From assembly GCA_003559985.1 (NCBI GenBank), contig PWJP01000272.1:1-5399 (forward strand): a DNA stretch of 5,399 nucleotides, read 5' to 3'. The notes beneath the pieces are model-generated. The model was not told the origin of the DNA. It saw only the letters and a program-made list of their open reading frames with translations, and ran no database searches. This document shows positions 1 through 5,399 of this stretch, piece by piece (the first letter of the stretch is position 1; each line of letters begins with the position of its first letter). Source of the stretch: Saprospirales bacterium (GTDB lineage Bacteria > Bacteroidota > Bacteroidia > Chitinophagales > Saprospiraceae). The position numbers were made by a program, and so were the translations under genes.

Positions 1-458
1 GGAACTTTTCCGGAGAGCAATTCCTGTGGGCTGGTAATGGCGCCCTGGTTGAAATCCCGCGCCTCAACTGTCTGAACTGAGCCAGTAACATCTTCTCTTT
101 CCACGGTTCCGTAACCAATGATGACCACCTCACCCAGCAGACTTCCCGGAGAAAGTACCACATTAATCTCGGTTTGATCGCCAATCTCAATGCGTTGACT
201 TTCATATCCCACATAGCTAAATTGCAGGTGAGTGGTGTTTTCACCCGGTACAATCGAGTAGTTGCCATCAAAATCCGTTACGGTTCCAACGGAAGGATTA
301 TCCGGGTCCTGAACTGTGGCAGAAATTAACGGTAAACCATCTTCACTGCTGGTTACAGTGCCCGTGATTGGAGTTTGTGCCAAAATAGTGGCAGAAAACA
401 GCAAAATCAGGCCGGAGAGCCAATATCCAAGTAGGTTATTTGTACAGATTTGTGTCAT
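1..458 (-). CDS. SusC/RagA-family TonB-linked outer-membrane receptor, N-terminal part
   Basis: Partial gene that starts at the ATG complementary to 456-458 and leaves the window after 152 codons. An in-frame TAA lies 15 bases upstream of this ATG, so no earlier start is possible. Visible parts: a signal peptide (about residues 1-27, hydrophobic LSGLILLFSATILA, cleavage before Gln28); a carboxypeptidase-regulatory-like beta-sandwich (about 31-102) with the family pattern GTVTS...GLPL..ATV, GTVTDFDGNYSI and FSYVGYES; then the start of the plug domain with the SusC signature VVIIGYGTVEREDVTGSV (111-128) and ITSPQELLSGKV (141-152). Family members are about 1000 residues long, form a 22-strand barrel and, with a SusD lipoprotein lid, import oligosaccharides or peptides using TonB energy. 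The rest of the receptor and any susD partner would lie beyond the left edge. The substrate cannot be read from this part. It is divergent from the secreted SusE/F-like gene at 577, which suggests joint control. Confidence 0.95.
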   Translation of the reverse strand, partial: MTQICTNNLLGYWLSGLILLFSATILAQTPITGTVTSSEDGLPLISATVQDPDNPSVGTVTDFDGNYSIVPGENTTHLQFSYVGYESQRIEIGDQTEINVVLSPGSLLGEVVIIGYGTVEREDVTGSVQTVEARDFNQGAITSPQELLSGKV

Positions 459-493
459 GCCTTTGGATTTTTTTTAGAAAATTTAGTTAAGAC

Positions 494-526
494 TTGTCAA
501 AGTTAACCATTATTTATTTAACTTTG
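494..526 (+). promoter_or_regulatory. Putative promoter of the SusE/F-like secreted protein gene
   Basis: TAACTTTG at 519-526 matches the Bacteroidetes -7 consensus TAnnTTTG exactly. A TTG at 494-496 lies 22 bp upstream, a usable -33 spacing. Transcription would start near 532, giving a leader of about 45 nt. The box overlaps the first bases of the palindrome at 524-542. Confidence 0.6.
498..505 (-). promoter_or_regulatory. Putative -7 box of the SusC-type gene
   Basis: Read on the minus strand this is TAACTTTG, a full match to the Bacteroidetes -7 consensus TAnnTTTG. It lies 40 bp upstream of the receptor ATG. No clear TTG/TTTG -33 element is visible upstream. The place where it should be is occupied by the palindrome at 524-542, so the promoter may be weak or regulated. 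Confidence 0.5.
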
Positions 527-542
527 TGTATAAAGTACACTA
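524..542. promoter_or_regulatory. 19-bp palindromic operator-like site (copy 1)
   Basis: TTGTGTATAAAGTACACTA contains the perfect inverted repeat GTGTA-N5-TACAC (526-540); the next outer pair mismatches and the outermost T/A pair matches. It equals the site at 3386-3404 at 16 of 19 positions. Relative to the start site predicted for the gene at 577 it covers about -8 to +10, a repressor position. For the minus-strand receptor gene it covers the -33 region. The likely binding protein is the Nudix-type regulator encoded at 2526-3251 (inference). Confidence 0.6.
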
Positions 543-576
543 ATTAATAAAAATTCTTAATCACAACTAAAGAGGT

Positions 577-2394
577 ATGAAAAAACAGCTACTATTACTC
601 GCGATGTTGACGGTCTTTTCTTCGACCGTTTTCGGGCAATTTAACACAGTAGGCATAATTGGTACAGCCACAACCGAAGGCTGGGACGCCAGTACGCCTA
701 TGGTTCAGGATGCTGACAATCCCGATCTTTGGACCATCGAGATTGAATTGGCGGACGGTGAATTGAAGTTCCGCGCTGACGACAGTTGGGATGTGAACTG
801 GGGAGGTACTGATCTTCCGATTGGAACAGGAGTGGATGATGGACCTAATCTCCAGATTATTGGAGGAGATTATTTGATAGAATTCAATTCAGCCACCGGT
901 GAATATTTCTTCGATTACGACGGAGATATTGGTATCATTGGAACTGCGACCAGATTTCAGTGGGACAGGGATGTGTTTCTGTTCCCGGACCAGGACAACC
1001 CGGGGTCCTTTTTTGGGACCATGCCTCTTGAGATGGGTGAAGCGAAATTCAGACTTGGTGGCGATTGGGATGTGAATTGGGGTGCTGAGGACTTTCCTGA
1101 GGGCATTGGAGAACAAGGTGGTGACAATATACCTATTCCGCAATCTGGAGTGTATCATATTACTTTTGACACCACTACCGGAGCTTATTTTTTCGATGAG
1201 GTCATCGGCTTTGACAGTCTTAGTATAATTGGTGATGCCACTCCTGGAGGTTGGGATGAAGATACCCAATTGGAGAGAGACCTTTCTGACCCTGATCTTT
1301 GGACCGGAGTGGTTGAATTGGTTGAAGGTGACTTAAAGTTTCGCGCTGAAAATGACTGGGACATCAATTGGGGTGGCGATACTTTCCCCACTGGTATTGC
1401 AGTATTTGATGGCGATAATATTGTGGTCGATGAGGCCGGTGAATATCTGGTGAGTTTTAATGTAGCTACTTTGGAATATAGTTTCCTTATTGTGGAGGCT
1501 TTTGATGTGGTGAGTATAATAGGGGATGCTACGCCAGGAGGATGGGATGAGGATTCCGATATGGAGCAGGATCCTGAAAACCCCTCTGTTTGGAGATTGA
1601 GAATTGAACTGACCAACGGAGAAGCCTTGTTCAGAGCTAATAACGACTGGGACATAAGTTGGGGAGCTCCCGATTTTCCATCCGGGGTGGCTACACTTGG
1701 TGGTGTCAATATTCCTATTATAGCAGGAGAATATCGCATCACTTTCAACTCCACAACAGGTGAGTATTTATTTGATGAGATTGAAGAGTACGATGCGATG
1801 AGTCTGGTCGGCCGTTCCGGACCCTTTGGCGAGTGGCCAGAGGAGGATGACAGAGGTGCCGTTGACTATTTCATGGACAAAGACCCCGATGATGGAAATA
1901 TCTGGACAGCTTCAGAAGTGCAATTAGTAGATTATGACCCGGATGATGATGGAGGTGTTAAGTTTAGAGCTGATACCTCCTGGAACGTTAACTGGGGGTC
2001 TGTGGACTTTCCAATAGGTGTTGGTGTGCAAGACGGTGACAATATACAACCCATAGCAGGAGTTTACGACATATTTTTTAATTCCTCCACCGGTGAGTAT
2101 GTATTCAGTCCATCCACTTCAACCGACAATATTCCGGTAAACCCAGCTGAGGTGAAATTGTATCCCAATCCCACATCTGACATAGTCAAAATTGACCTCA
2201 GCGATATTGAAATCACGGGACAACTCAGTGTCAGGGTTTTCGATGTAACCGGAAAAATGCTGTTAAACCAGGACTTTGATAATACCAATCAAATGGACCT
2301 TGACCTCTCCGGGCTAACTGCCGGCACCTACATATTGCATATATCAGCTGAAAATGGGTTGATGATAGGAAAAAGGGTCAGTGTAATGAGGTAA
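577..2394 (+). CDS. Secreted protein with five SusE/SusF-like modules and a T9SS sorting domain
   Basis: 605 residues. A signal peptide (1-20, MKKQLLLLAMLTVFSSTVFG, cleavage before Gln21) is followed by five tandem modules of about 90 residues at roughly 25-113, 118-207, 215-304, 312-400 and 408-511. Each has the pattern (I/L)(I/V)G-x-(A/S)-x-x-x-x-W, then KFR or a close variant, W(D/N)(V/I)(N/S)WG, FP-x-G or similar, N(I/L)-x, G-x-Y-x-(I/V)-x-F and a closing Y-x-F. This resembles the starch-binding modules of the SusE/SusF outer-membrane proteins, where tryptophans contact glucan. The C-terminus (526-605) is a type A T9SS sorting domain: VKLYPNPTSD, VFDVTGKML, LSGLTAGTYIL and a basic end. 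The product is thus expected to cross the outer membrane through T9SS and be anchored or released, whereas SusE and SusF are lipoproteins. No catalytic domain is visible, so glycan binding is the likely role; the ligand is unknown. The protein is strongly acidic. AGAGG stands one base before the ATG, too near for a standard ribosome site, as is common in this phylum. Confidence 0.88.
   Translation: MKKQLLLLAMLTVFSSTVFGQFNTVGIIGTATTEGWDASTPMVQDADNPDLWTIEIELADGELKFRADDSWDVNWGGTDLPIGTGVDDGPNLQIIGGDYLIEFNSATGEYFFDYDGDIGIIGTATRFQWDRDVFLFPDQDNPGSFFGTMPLEMGEAKFRLGGDWDVNWGAEDFPEGIGEQGGDNIPIPQSGVYHITFDTTTGAYFFDEVIGFDSLSIIGDATPGGWDEDTQLERDLSDPDLWTGVVELVEGDLKFRAENDWDINWGGDTFPTGIAVFDGDNIVVDEAGEYLVSFNVATLEYSFLIVEAFDVVSIIGDATPGGWDEDSDMEQDPENPSVWRLRIELTNGEALFRANNDWDISWGAPDFPSGVATLGGVNIPIIAGEYRITFNSTTGEYLFDEIEEYDAMSLVGRSGPFGEWPEEDDRGAVDYFMDKDPDDGNIWTASEVQLVDYDPDDDGGVKFRADTSWNVNWGSVDFPIGVGVQDGDNIQPIAGVYDIFFNSSTGEYVFSPSTSTDNIPVNPAEVKLYPNPTSDIVKIDLSDIEITGQLSVRVFDVTGKMLLNQDFDNTNQMDLDLSGLTAGTYILHISAENGLMIGKRVSVMR
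649..2109 (+). repeat. Five tandem in-gene module repeats
   Basis: The modules lie at about 649-915, 928-1197, 1219-1488, 1510-1776 and 1798-2109. Modules 3 and 4 are closest: both begin with the identical peptide IIGDATPGGWDED (coded from 1225 and 1516). The DNA differs at many third positions, so the duplication is not very recent. Every module keeps the W-x-x-x-W pair in W(D/N)(V/I)(N/S)WG. Module 5 alone carries an acidic insertion (about residues 422-460) rich in Asp and Glu. Confidence 0.85.
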
Positions 2395-2430
2395 TTAGAC
2401 GAAGTAAAATTTTTGCGGGTTTTTGTGAAC

Positions 2431-2470
2431 GGGGGAAGGCCGGTATGATACTGTGTCTCCCCCTTTTTTT
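2431..2470 (+). terminator. Terminator of the SusE/F-like gene
   Basis: The stem GGGGGA (2431-2436) pairs with TCCCCC (2458-2463) across a 21-nt loop and is followed by seven T (2464-2470). It lies 36 bp after the stop codon. The layout is that of a rho-independent terminator, although the loop is long. Confidence 0.6.
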
Positions 2471-2494
2471 AAGTTCTCTTATAAAAAGGGGGAG
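2457..2494. terminator. Long near-perfect hairpin between convergent genes
   Basis: CTCCCCCTTTTT (2457-2468) pairs perfectly with AAAAAGGGGGAG (2483-2494). After one T-T mismatch the stem continues with four more pairs (2470-2473 with 2478-2481) around a TTCT loop, giving 16 pairs in a 38-nt element. It lies 31 bp past the stop of the minus-strand regulator and may end or stabilise that transcript. No T-run follows the stem on either strand, so it is not a classical terminator by itself. Its left arm is shared with the terminator at 2431-2470, so the two folds exclude each other. Confidence 0.5.
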
Positions 2495-2525
2495 CAATTT
2501 ATGTCCAGGGATAACTTGTCGCGCC

Positions 2526-3251
2526 TCAACTAACAAAAGGATTCTTGAGTAAAAAAGAGTAGTCCTCCCGCAGTTTTTTCTCATTGACGGCGTACAATTT
2601 TGCAGGTCTGTGGGGTACATCCTCCTGCTTTTTGCCAACTTCCTTAATTATACCGAGTTTCGATATCTTTTTCCGGAAATTTCGCTTGTCCAGGGGTTTT
2701 GCAAGCACTGCCTCAAACAGGTTTTGTAACTCCGGGAGGGAAAAGTGTTCCGGCAGTAATTTCATCCAAAGTGGATATTCAATCAATCTCTTTCTGAGCA
2801 AGTGGAGGGATGCGTTTAGGATTTTTTTGTGGTCGAAAGCCATTTCCTTTAGGCTTCCAATTGTTCTCCACTTAGCATTGTGTTTGCTCTCCATCCCATT
2901 TTGCCCGTATTCATCAACTTTAATCAATGCATAATATGCTATTGTAACAACCCGCCCCATTGGGTGCCGATCGAGTTCGCCAAAAGCCTTTACCTGCTCC
3001 AAAAAGACATCTGTGATACCGGTTCTCTGATATAGTATCCTGGTCGCAGCCTCGTCTAAATTCTCGTCGTTCTTTACCAGGTCGCCCAACAGTGAGGGTA
3101 ATCCCAGGTATGGATCCATATTACAGTCCAGGGTGAGTACCTTTAATTCGGATTCGTCGTATCCAAATATCACACAATCCACCGAAATGGCAGCCTTAAA
3201 ATGGTCCTCTATTTCCCGCATGTGCAGGTTGATATTCTCAGCTTTCTCCAT
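2526..3251 (-). CDS. NrtR/AraR-type transcriptional regulator with degenerate Nudix domain
   Basis: 241 residues, the usual size for this family. The N-terminal Nudix-fold domain (about 20-145) keeps the shape of the Nudix box (LPSLLGD at 51-57, DENLDEAATR at 62-71, TGI at 77-79), but the catalytic REUXEE core reads R71-I-L-Y-Q-R76. All three glutamates that bind metal are lost, so hydrolysis is not expected and the fold probably serves as a ligand sensor. The C-terminal winged helix-turn-helix (about 160-222) has FSLPELQNLFEAVLAKPLDK, NFRKKISKLGII and HRPAKLY, typical of NrtR-family DNA-binding domains. Known relatives control NAD synthesis (NrtR, sensing ADP-ribose) or arabinose use (AraR in Bacteroides). 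The ATG at 3251 is preceded by AAAGG with five bases between and by an in-frame TGA, fixing the start; Met11 is a less likely alternative. The gene is divergent from pfkA, and the shared upstream palindrome suggests that it regulates both itself and pfkA. The effector is unknown. Confidence 0.92.
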   Translation of the reverse strand: MEKAENINLHMREIEDHFKAAISVDCVIFGYDESELKVLTLDCNMDPYLGLPSLLGDLVKNDENLDEAATRILYQRTGITDVFLEQVKAFGELDRHPMGRVVTIAYYALIKVDEYGQNGMESKHNAKWRTIGSLKEMAFDHKKILNASLHLLRKRLIEYPLWMKLLPEHFSLPELQNLFEAVLAKPLDKRNFRKKISKLGIIKEVGKKQEDVPHRPAKLYAVNEKKLREDYSFLLKNPFVS

Positions 3252-3365
3252 TAGAACCTTTATTGATCATATTTTTTCAAAAAGAGGTAAAAGTAAGCTA
3301 AAGTTCACATCTCGCAAAATTGTTGATGCATGCCATAAGAATGAACAAAACCCCTTTTAAACTCG

Positions 3366-3373
3366 CAAAGATA
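3366..3373 (-). promoter_or_regulatory. Putative -7 box of the Nudix-type regulator gene
   Basis: On the minus strand this reads TATCTTTG, a full match to TAnnTTTG. Transcription would start near 3360, with a leader of about 108 nt. The palindrome at 3386-3404 covers about -26 to -44, where the -33 element should be, which fits autoregulation. Confidence 0.5.
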
Positions 3374-3385
3374 ATACTTTTTAGA

Positions 3386-3404
3386 TAGTGTAAAAAATAC
3401 ACTA
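3386..3404. promoter_or_regulatory. 19-bp perfect palindromic operator-like site (copy 2)
   Basis: TAGTGTAAAAAATACACTA is a perfect 7-bp inverted repeat (TAGTGTA/TACACTA) around five A. It is the better copy of the site found at 524-542. It lies between the divergent regulator gene and pfkA, 45 bp before the pfkA start, and overlaps the probable -33 regions of both promoters. The size and symmetry fit a dimeric winged-helix regulator; assigning it to the adjacent Nudix-type protein is inference from position and repetition. Confidence 0.7.
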
Positions 3405-3424
3405 AGATATTGCAGGAAATTTCT

Positions 3425-3432
3425 TTACTTTG
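3425..3432 (+). promoter_or_regulatory. Possible -7 box of the pfkA-gap operon
   Basis: TTACTTTG matches TAnnTTTG at five of the six fixed positions. Transcription would begin near 3438 with a leader of only about 10 nt. No good -33 element is visible; its expected place adjoins or overlaps the end of the palindrome at 3386-3404. A second weaker candidate, TACTTTTT at 3375-3382, would put the start site inside the palindrome. Confidence 0.35.
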
Positions 3433-3448
3433 CCCAATATTTTTTTCT

Positions 3449-4429
3449 ATGAGTGAAATTAAGAGAATTGGTGTGTTGACCTCGGGAGGTGATGCCCCTG
3501 GAATGAATGCTGCAGTTAGGGCTGTGGTGCGTTCTTGTGTGTATTATAACACCCGTGTTTATGGAATTTACGAGGGGTACAAAGGCCTGATTGATGGCAA
3601 TTTGCGCGAAATGAGCGTGCGCTCTGTCAATAATATCCTTGGCAGTGGAGGAACCATACTGAGGTCGTCCAGAAGTCCTGAATTCAGAACTGAGGAGGGT
3701 AGAAGAAAAGCATGGGAGATTTTGAAAAAGAATCAAATTGATGCCTTGGTTGCGATTGGTGGCGATGGAACTTTTGCCGGGGCACTTCAATTGAGCCAGG
3801 AATACGACATCCAGGTAGTGGGTATCCCGGCCACGATTGACAACGACATTGCAGGTACGGATTATTCGATAGGTTACGATTCTGCATCCAATGTAGTAGT
3901 GAGTTGTGTGGATAAGATCAGGGATACTGCACTGTCGCACAACCGTTTGTTTTTCGTGGAGGTTATGGGAAGGGACACCGGATTTATCGCTTTGCGATCT
4001 GGCATTGCATCAGGGGCCATTTGCATTATGGTGCCTGAAAGAAATATTTCTATCGAAGAGTTGATTGCCATACTGAGAAAAGGTTACCGCAATAAGAAAA
4101 CCTCATCAATTGTTCTGGTCGCTGAAGGAAATGAGAATGGCGGAGCAGTTGAACTAGCCAAAGCTGTGAATGAAAAGTACAAAGATTACGAAACCAAAGT
4201 GACCATACTCGGGCATCTTCAACGCGGGGGTGATCCATCCTGTTTTGACCGGGTCATTGCGAGTGAAATGGGAGTGGCCGGAGTAGAGGGCCTTTTGAAT
4301 GGGAATTCTGGCTTCATGACCGGCTACCATTGTGGTAAGATCGTGGAAACTCCCCTCAATACTGTCAAGTTGGAAAAGAAACAATTGAATGAAAATCTGG
4401 TTAAAATAGCTCAGATTTTATCTATCTAA
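3449..4429 (+). CDS. pfkA: ATP-dependent 6-phosphofructokinase
   Basis: 326 residues, near the 320 of E. coli PfkA. It phosphorylates fructose 6-phosphate to fructose 1,6-bisphosphate, the committed step of glycolysis, in the cytoplasm as a homotetramer. Motifs in order: nucleotide loop GVLTSGGDAPGMN (8-20), GGDGT (104-108), catalytic ATIDND with Asp131 equivalent to E. coli Asp127, HNR with Arg165, VMGRDTG (172-178) for sugar phosphate, VAEG with Glu226, and LGHLQRGG with His256 and Arg259. Gly107 after GGD argues for ATP, since pyrophosphate-dependent enzymes carry Asp there. Position 128 (E. coli Gly124, Lys in pyrophosphate enzymes) is Ala, a mild departure. The frame is open further upstream to a TTG at 3410, but the family N-terminus begins at the ATG at 3449 (MSEIKRIGVL), so that start is chosen. 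No standard ribosome site is visible. The gene is followed after 20 bp by gap, probably in one operon, and is preceded by the palindrome at 3386-3404. Confidence 0.97.
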   Translation: MSEIKRIGVLTSGGDAPGMNAAVRAVVRSCVYYNTRVYGIYEGYKGLIDGNLREMSVRSVNNILGSGGTILRSSRSPEFRTEEGRRKAWEILKKNQIDALVAIGGDGTFAGALQLSQEYDIQVVGIPATIDNDIAGTDYSIGYDSASNVVVSCVDKIRDTALSHNRLFFVEVMGRDTGFIALRSGIASGAICIMVPERNISIEELIAILRKGYRNKKTSSIVLVAEGNENGGAVELAKAVNEKYKDYETKVTILGHLQRGGDPSCFDRVIASEMGVAGVEGLLNGNSGFMTGYHCGKIVETPLNTVKLEKKQLNENLVKIAQILSI

Positions 4430-4449
4430 AAACATATAAAAACTATAGC

Positions 4450-5399
4450 ATGGAAAAAATAAGAGTAGCGATTAATGGATTTGGACGTATAGGACGTCTC
4501 AGCCTTAGAGAAATTCTCAAGAATGATAAAATGGAGTGCGTGGCGATCAACGATTTGACCGATGTCAAAACACTGGTCCACCTGTTAAAGTACGACTCAG
4601 CCCATGGTCATTTTCCTCTTTCAGTTAAAGCCAATGAATCAGAAATGATTATTGAAGGCGCCCCACCGGTTAAGTGCTACAATGAAAAAGACCCGCGGAT
4701 GCTGCCGTGGACGGATTTAAATGTGGATGTGGTATTGGAGAGTACAGGTATTTTCCTTACCAGAGAACTAGCTTCCAAACATCGTAAGGCGGGAGCAAAA
4801 AAGGTGGTTCTTTCTGCTCCCGGTAAAGGCGGGGAAATTCCCACAGTAGTGATGGGTGTGAATGAGGGAATTTTAAAAGCAGAGGATGCTATTATATCCA
4901 ATGCTTCTTGTACGACTAATTGTCTGGCTCCGGTAGCTCGCGTACTTGATGAAGCATTTGGGATCAAGCAGGGGTTTATGACCACCATCCACGCATATAC
5001 TGCTGATCAACGATTGATGGATGCTCCGCACAAGGACCTCAGAAGAGCCAGAGCGGCAGCTATGTCTATTATTCCCACCACCACAGGTGCTACCAAAGCC
5101 ACTGAAATCGTGCTTCCAAGGCTTAAAGGGAAACTCTCGGGCTCTGCCTTAAGGGTTCCTGTCGTTTGCGGTTCTTCAACAGAATTTACCTTTATGCTCG
5201 ATAAAGAAACTACTGTTGAGGCCATAAACAAAGCTGTATCTGATGCTTCCCAAAATGATCTTAAAGGCATTATAGAATACACTGAAGAACCGCTGGTATC
5301 TACCGATATTATAGGTAATACCCATTCCGCTGTATTCGATGCTTTGGTCACATCAAAGGTGGGCGAATTGTACAGAGTAATGGCCTGGTATGACAACGA
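4450..5399 (+). CDS. gap: Glyceraldehyde-3-phosphate dehydrogenase, 3' end outside window
   Basis: 316 codons are present; the family has about 330-340, so only about 20 are missing beyond the right edge. It oxidises glyceraldehyde 3-phosphate with phosphate and NAD to 1,3-bisphosphoglycerate in the cytoplasm, normally as a tetramer. Motifs: Rossmann loop INGFGRIGR (8-16); INDL (33-36), with Asp35 favouring NAD; STG (98-100); SAPGKGGEIPTVVMGVN (122-138); active site SNASCTTNCLAP with Cys154; His181 in TTIHAYTADQR; RRARAAAMSIIPTTTGATKA (198-217); and MAWYDN near the C-terminus. The stretch after RVPV reads VCGSSTEFTF (239-248) where many relatives have a PNGSVVDLT-like sequence; this is a variant but keeps the frame. 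The 20-bp AT-rich gap after pfkA contains no terminator, so both genes are probably cotranscribed. No strong ribosome site is seen before the ATG. Confidence 0.97.
   Translation, partial: MEKIRVAINGFGRIGRLSLREILKNDKMECVAINDLTDVKTLVHLLKYDSAHGHFPLSVKANESEMIIEGAPPVKCYNEKDPRMLPWTDLNVDVVLESTGIFLTRELASKHRKAGAKKVVLSAPGKGGEIPTVVMGVNEGILKAEDAIISNASCTTNCLAPVARVLDEAFGIKQGFMTTIHAYTADQRLMDAPHKDLRRARAAAMSIIPTTTGATKATEIVLPRLKGKLSGSALRVPVVCGSSTEFTFMLDKETTVEAINKAVSDASQNDLKGIIEYTEEPLVSTDIIGNTHSAVFDALVTSKVGELYRVMAWYDN

Noticed and set aside
889..1754. Open reading frames antisense to the SusE/F-like gene
   Set aside because: They are mirror frames of a repetitive, Asp/Gly-rich coding sequence. Their translations are low in recognisable motifs, and the plus-strand frame has a signal peptide, five modules and a sorting domain.
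2584..2934. Plus-strand open frame across the regulator gene
   Set aside because: The minus-strand frame has clear Nudix and winged-helix motifs over its full length. The plus-strand translation shows no recognisable domain.
3410..3448. In-frame extension of phosphofructokinase upstream to a TTG codon
   Set aside because: The 13 extra residues match nothing in the family, and they overlap the probable -7 box at 3425-3432. The ATG at 3449 gives the standard N-terminus.
3539..3552. GTGTATTATAACAC, a palindrome resembling the two operator-like sites
   Set aside because: It has a different centre (GTGT-N6-ACAC, 14 bp instead of the 15-bp GTGTA-N5-TACAC), and it lies inside the pfkA coding region in well-conserved codons. 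It is probably chance.
4677..5396. Open frames on the minus strand opposite gap
   Set aside because: The plus strand carries every GAPDH motif in one continuous frame. The antisense frames are its shadows.
1..5399. Search for tRNA or rRNA genes, CRISPR arrays, insertion sequences and attachment sites
   Set aside because: None was seen. The only extended repeats are the module repeats inside the gene at 577-2394 and the short palindromes described.

Overview
The window looks like chromosomal DNA from a free-living, probably aquatic member of the Bacteroidetes (Bacteroidota). The evidence is a SusC-type TonB-linked receptor, a secreted protein ending in a type IX secretion (T9SS) sorting domain, and close matches to the Bacteroidetes promoter -7 element TAnnTTTG in the intergenic regions. 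T9SS cargo is typical of the Flavobacteriia/Cytophagia/Saprospiria side of the phylum rather than gut Bacteroides. The genus cannot be fixed from this window.

Layout. (1) Positions 1-458, minus strand: N-terminal 152 codons of a SusC/RagA-like outer-membrane receptor running off the left edge. (2) 459-576: a 118-bp divergent control region with a -7 box on each strand (together a perfect 9-bp inverted repeat) and a 19-bp operator-like palindrome. (3) 577-2394, plus strand: a secreted 605-aa protein with five tandem SusE/SusF-like modules and a C-terminal T9SS domain. (4) 2395-2525: a convergent intergenic region with a terminator and a long overlapping hairpin. (5) 2526-3251, minus strand: an NrtR/AraR-type regulator with a catalytically degenerate Nudix domain and a C-terminal winged helix. 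(6) 3252-3448: a second divergent control region carrying a near-identical copy of the 19-bp palindrome. (7) 3449-4429 and 4450-5399, plus strand: pfkA (6-phosphofructokinase) and gap (glyceraldehyde-3-phosphate dehydrogenase; its last few codons lie beyond the right edge), 20 bp apart and probably one operon.

How it may work together. The two palindromes, TTGTGTATAAAGTACACTA (524-542) and TAGTGTAAAAAATACACTA (3386-3404), agree at 16 of 19 positions. Each sits between divergent promoters and overlaps promoter elements. The only transcription factor in the window is the Nudix-type regulator, whose family binds palindromes. The simplest reading is a local regulon in which one sugar- or metabolite-sensing regulator controls glycan uptake (SusC), a secreted putative glycan-binding protein, itself, and two glycolytic enzymes. 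The palindromes and gene identities are read from the sequence; the regulator-operator pairing and the effector are inference.
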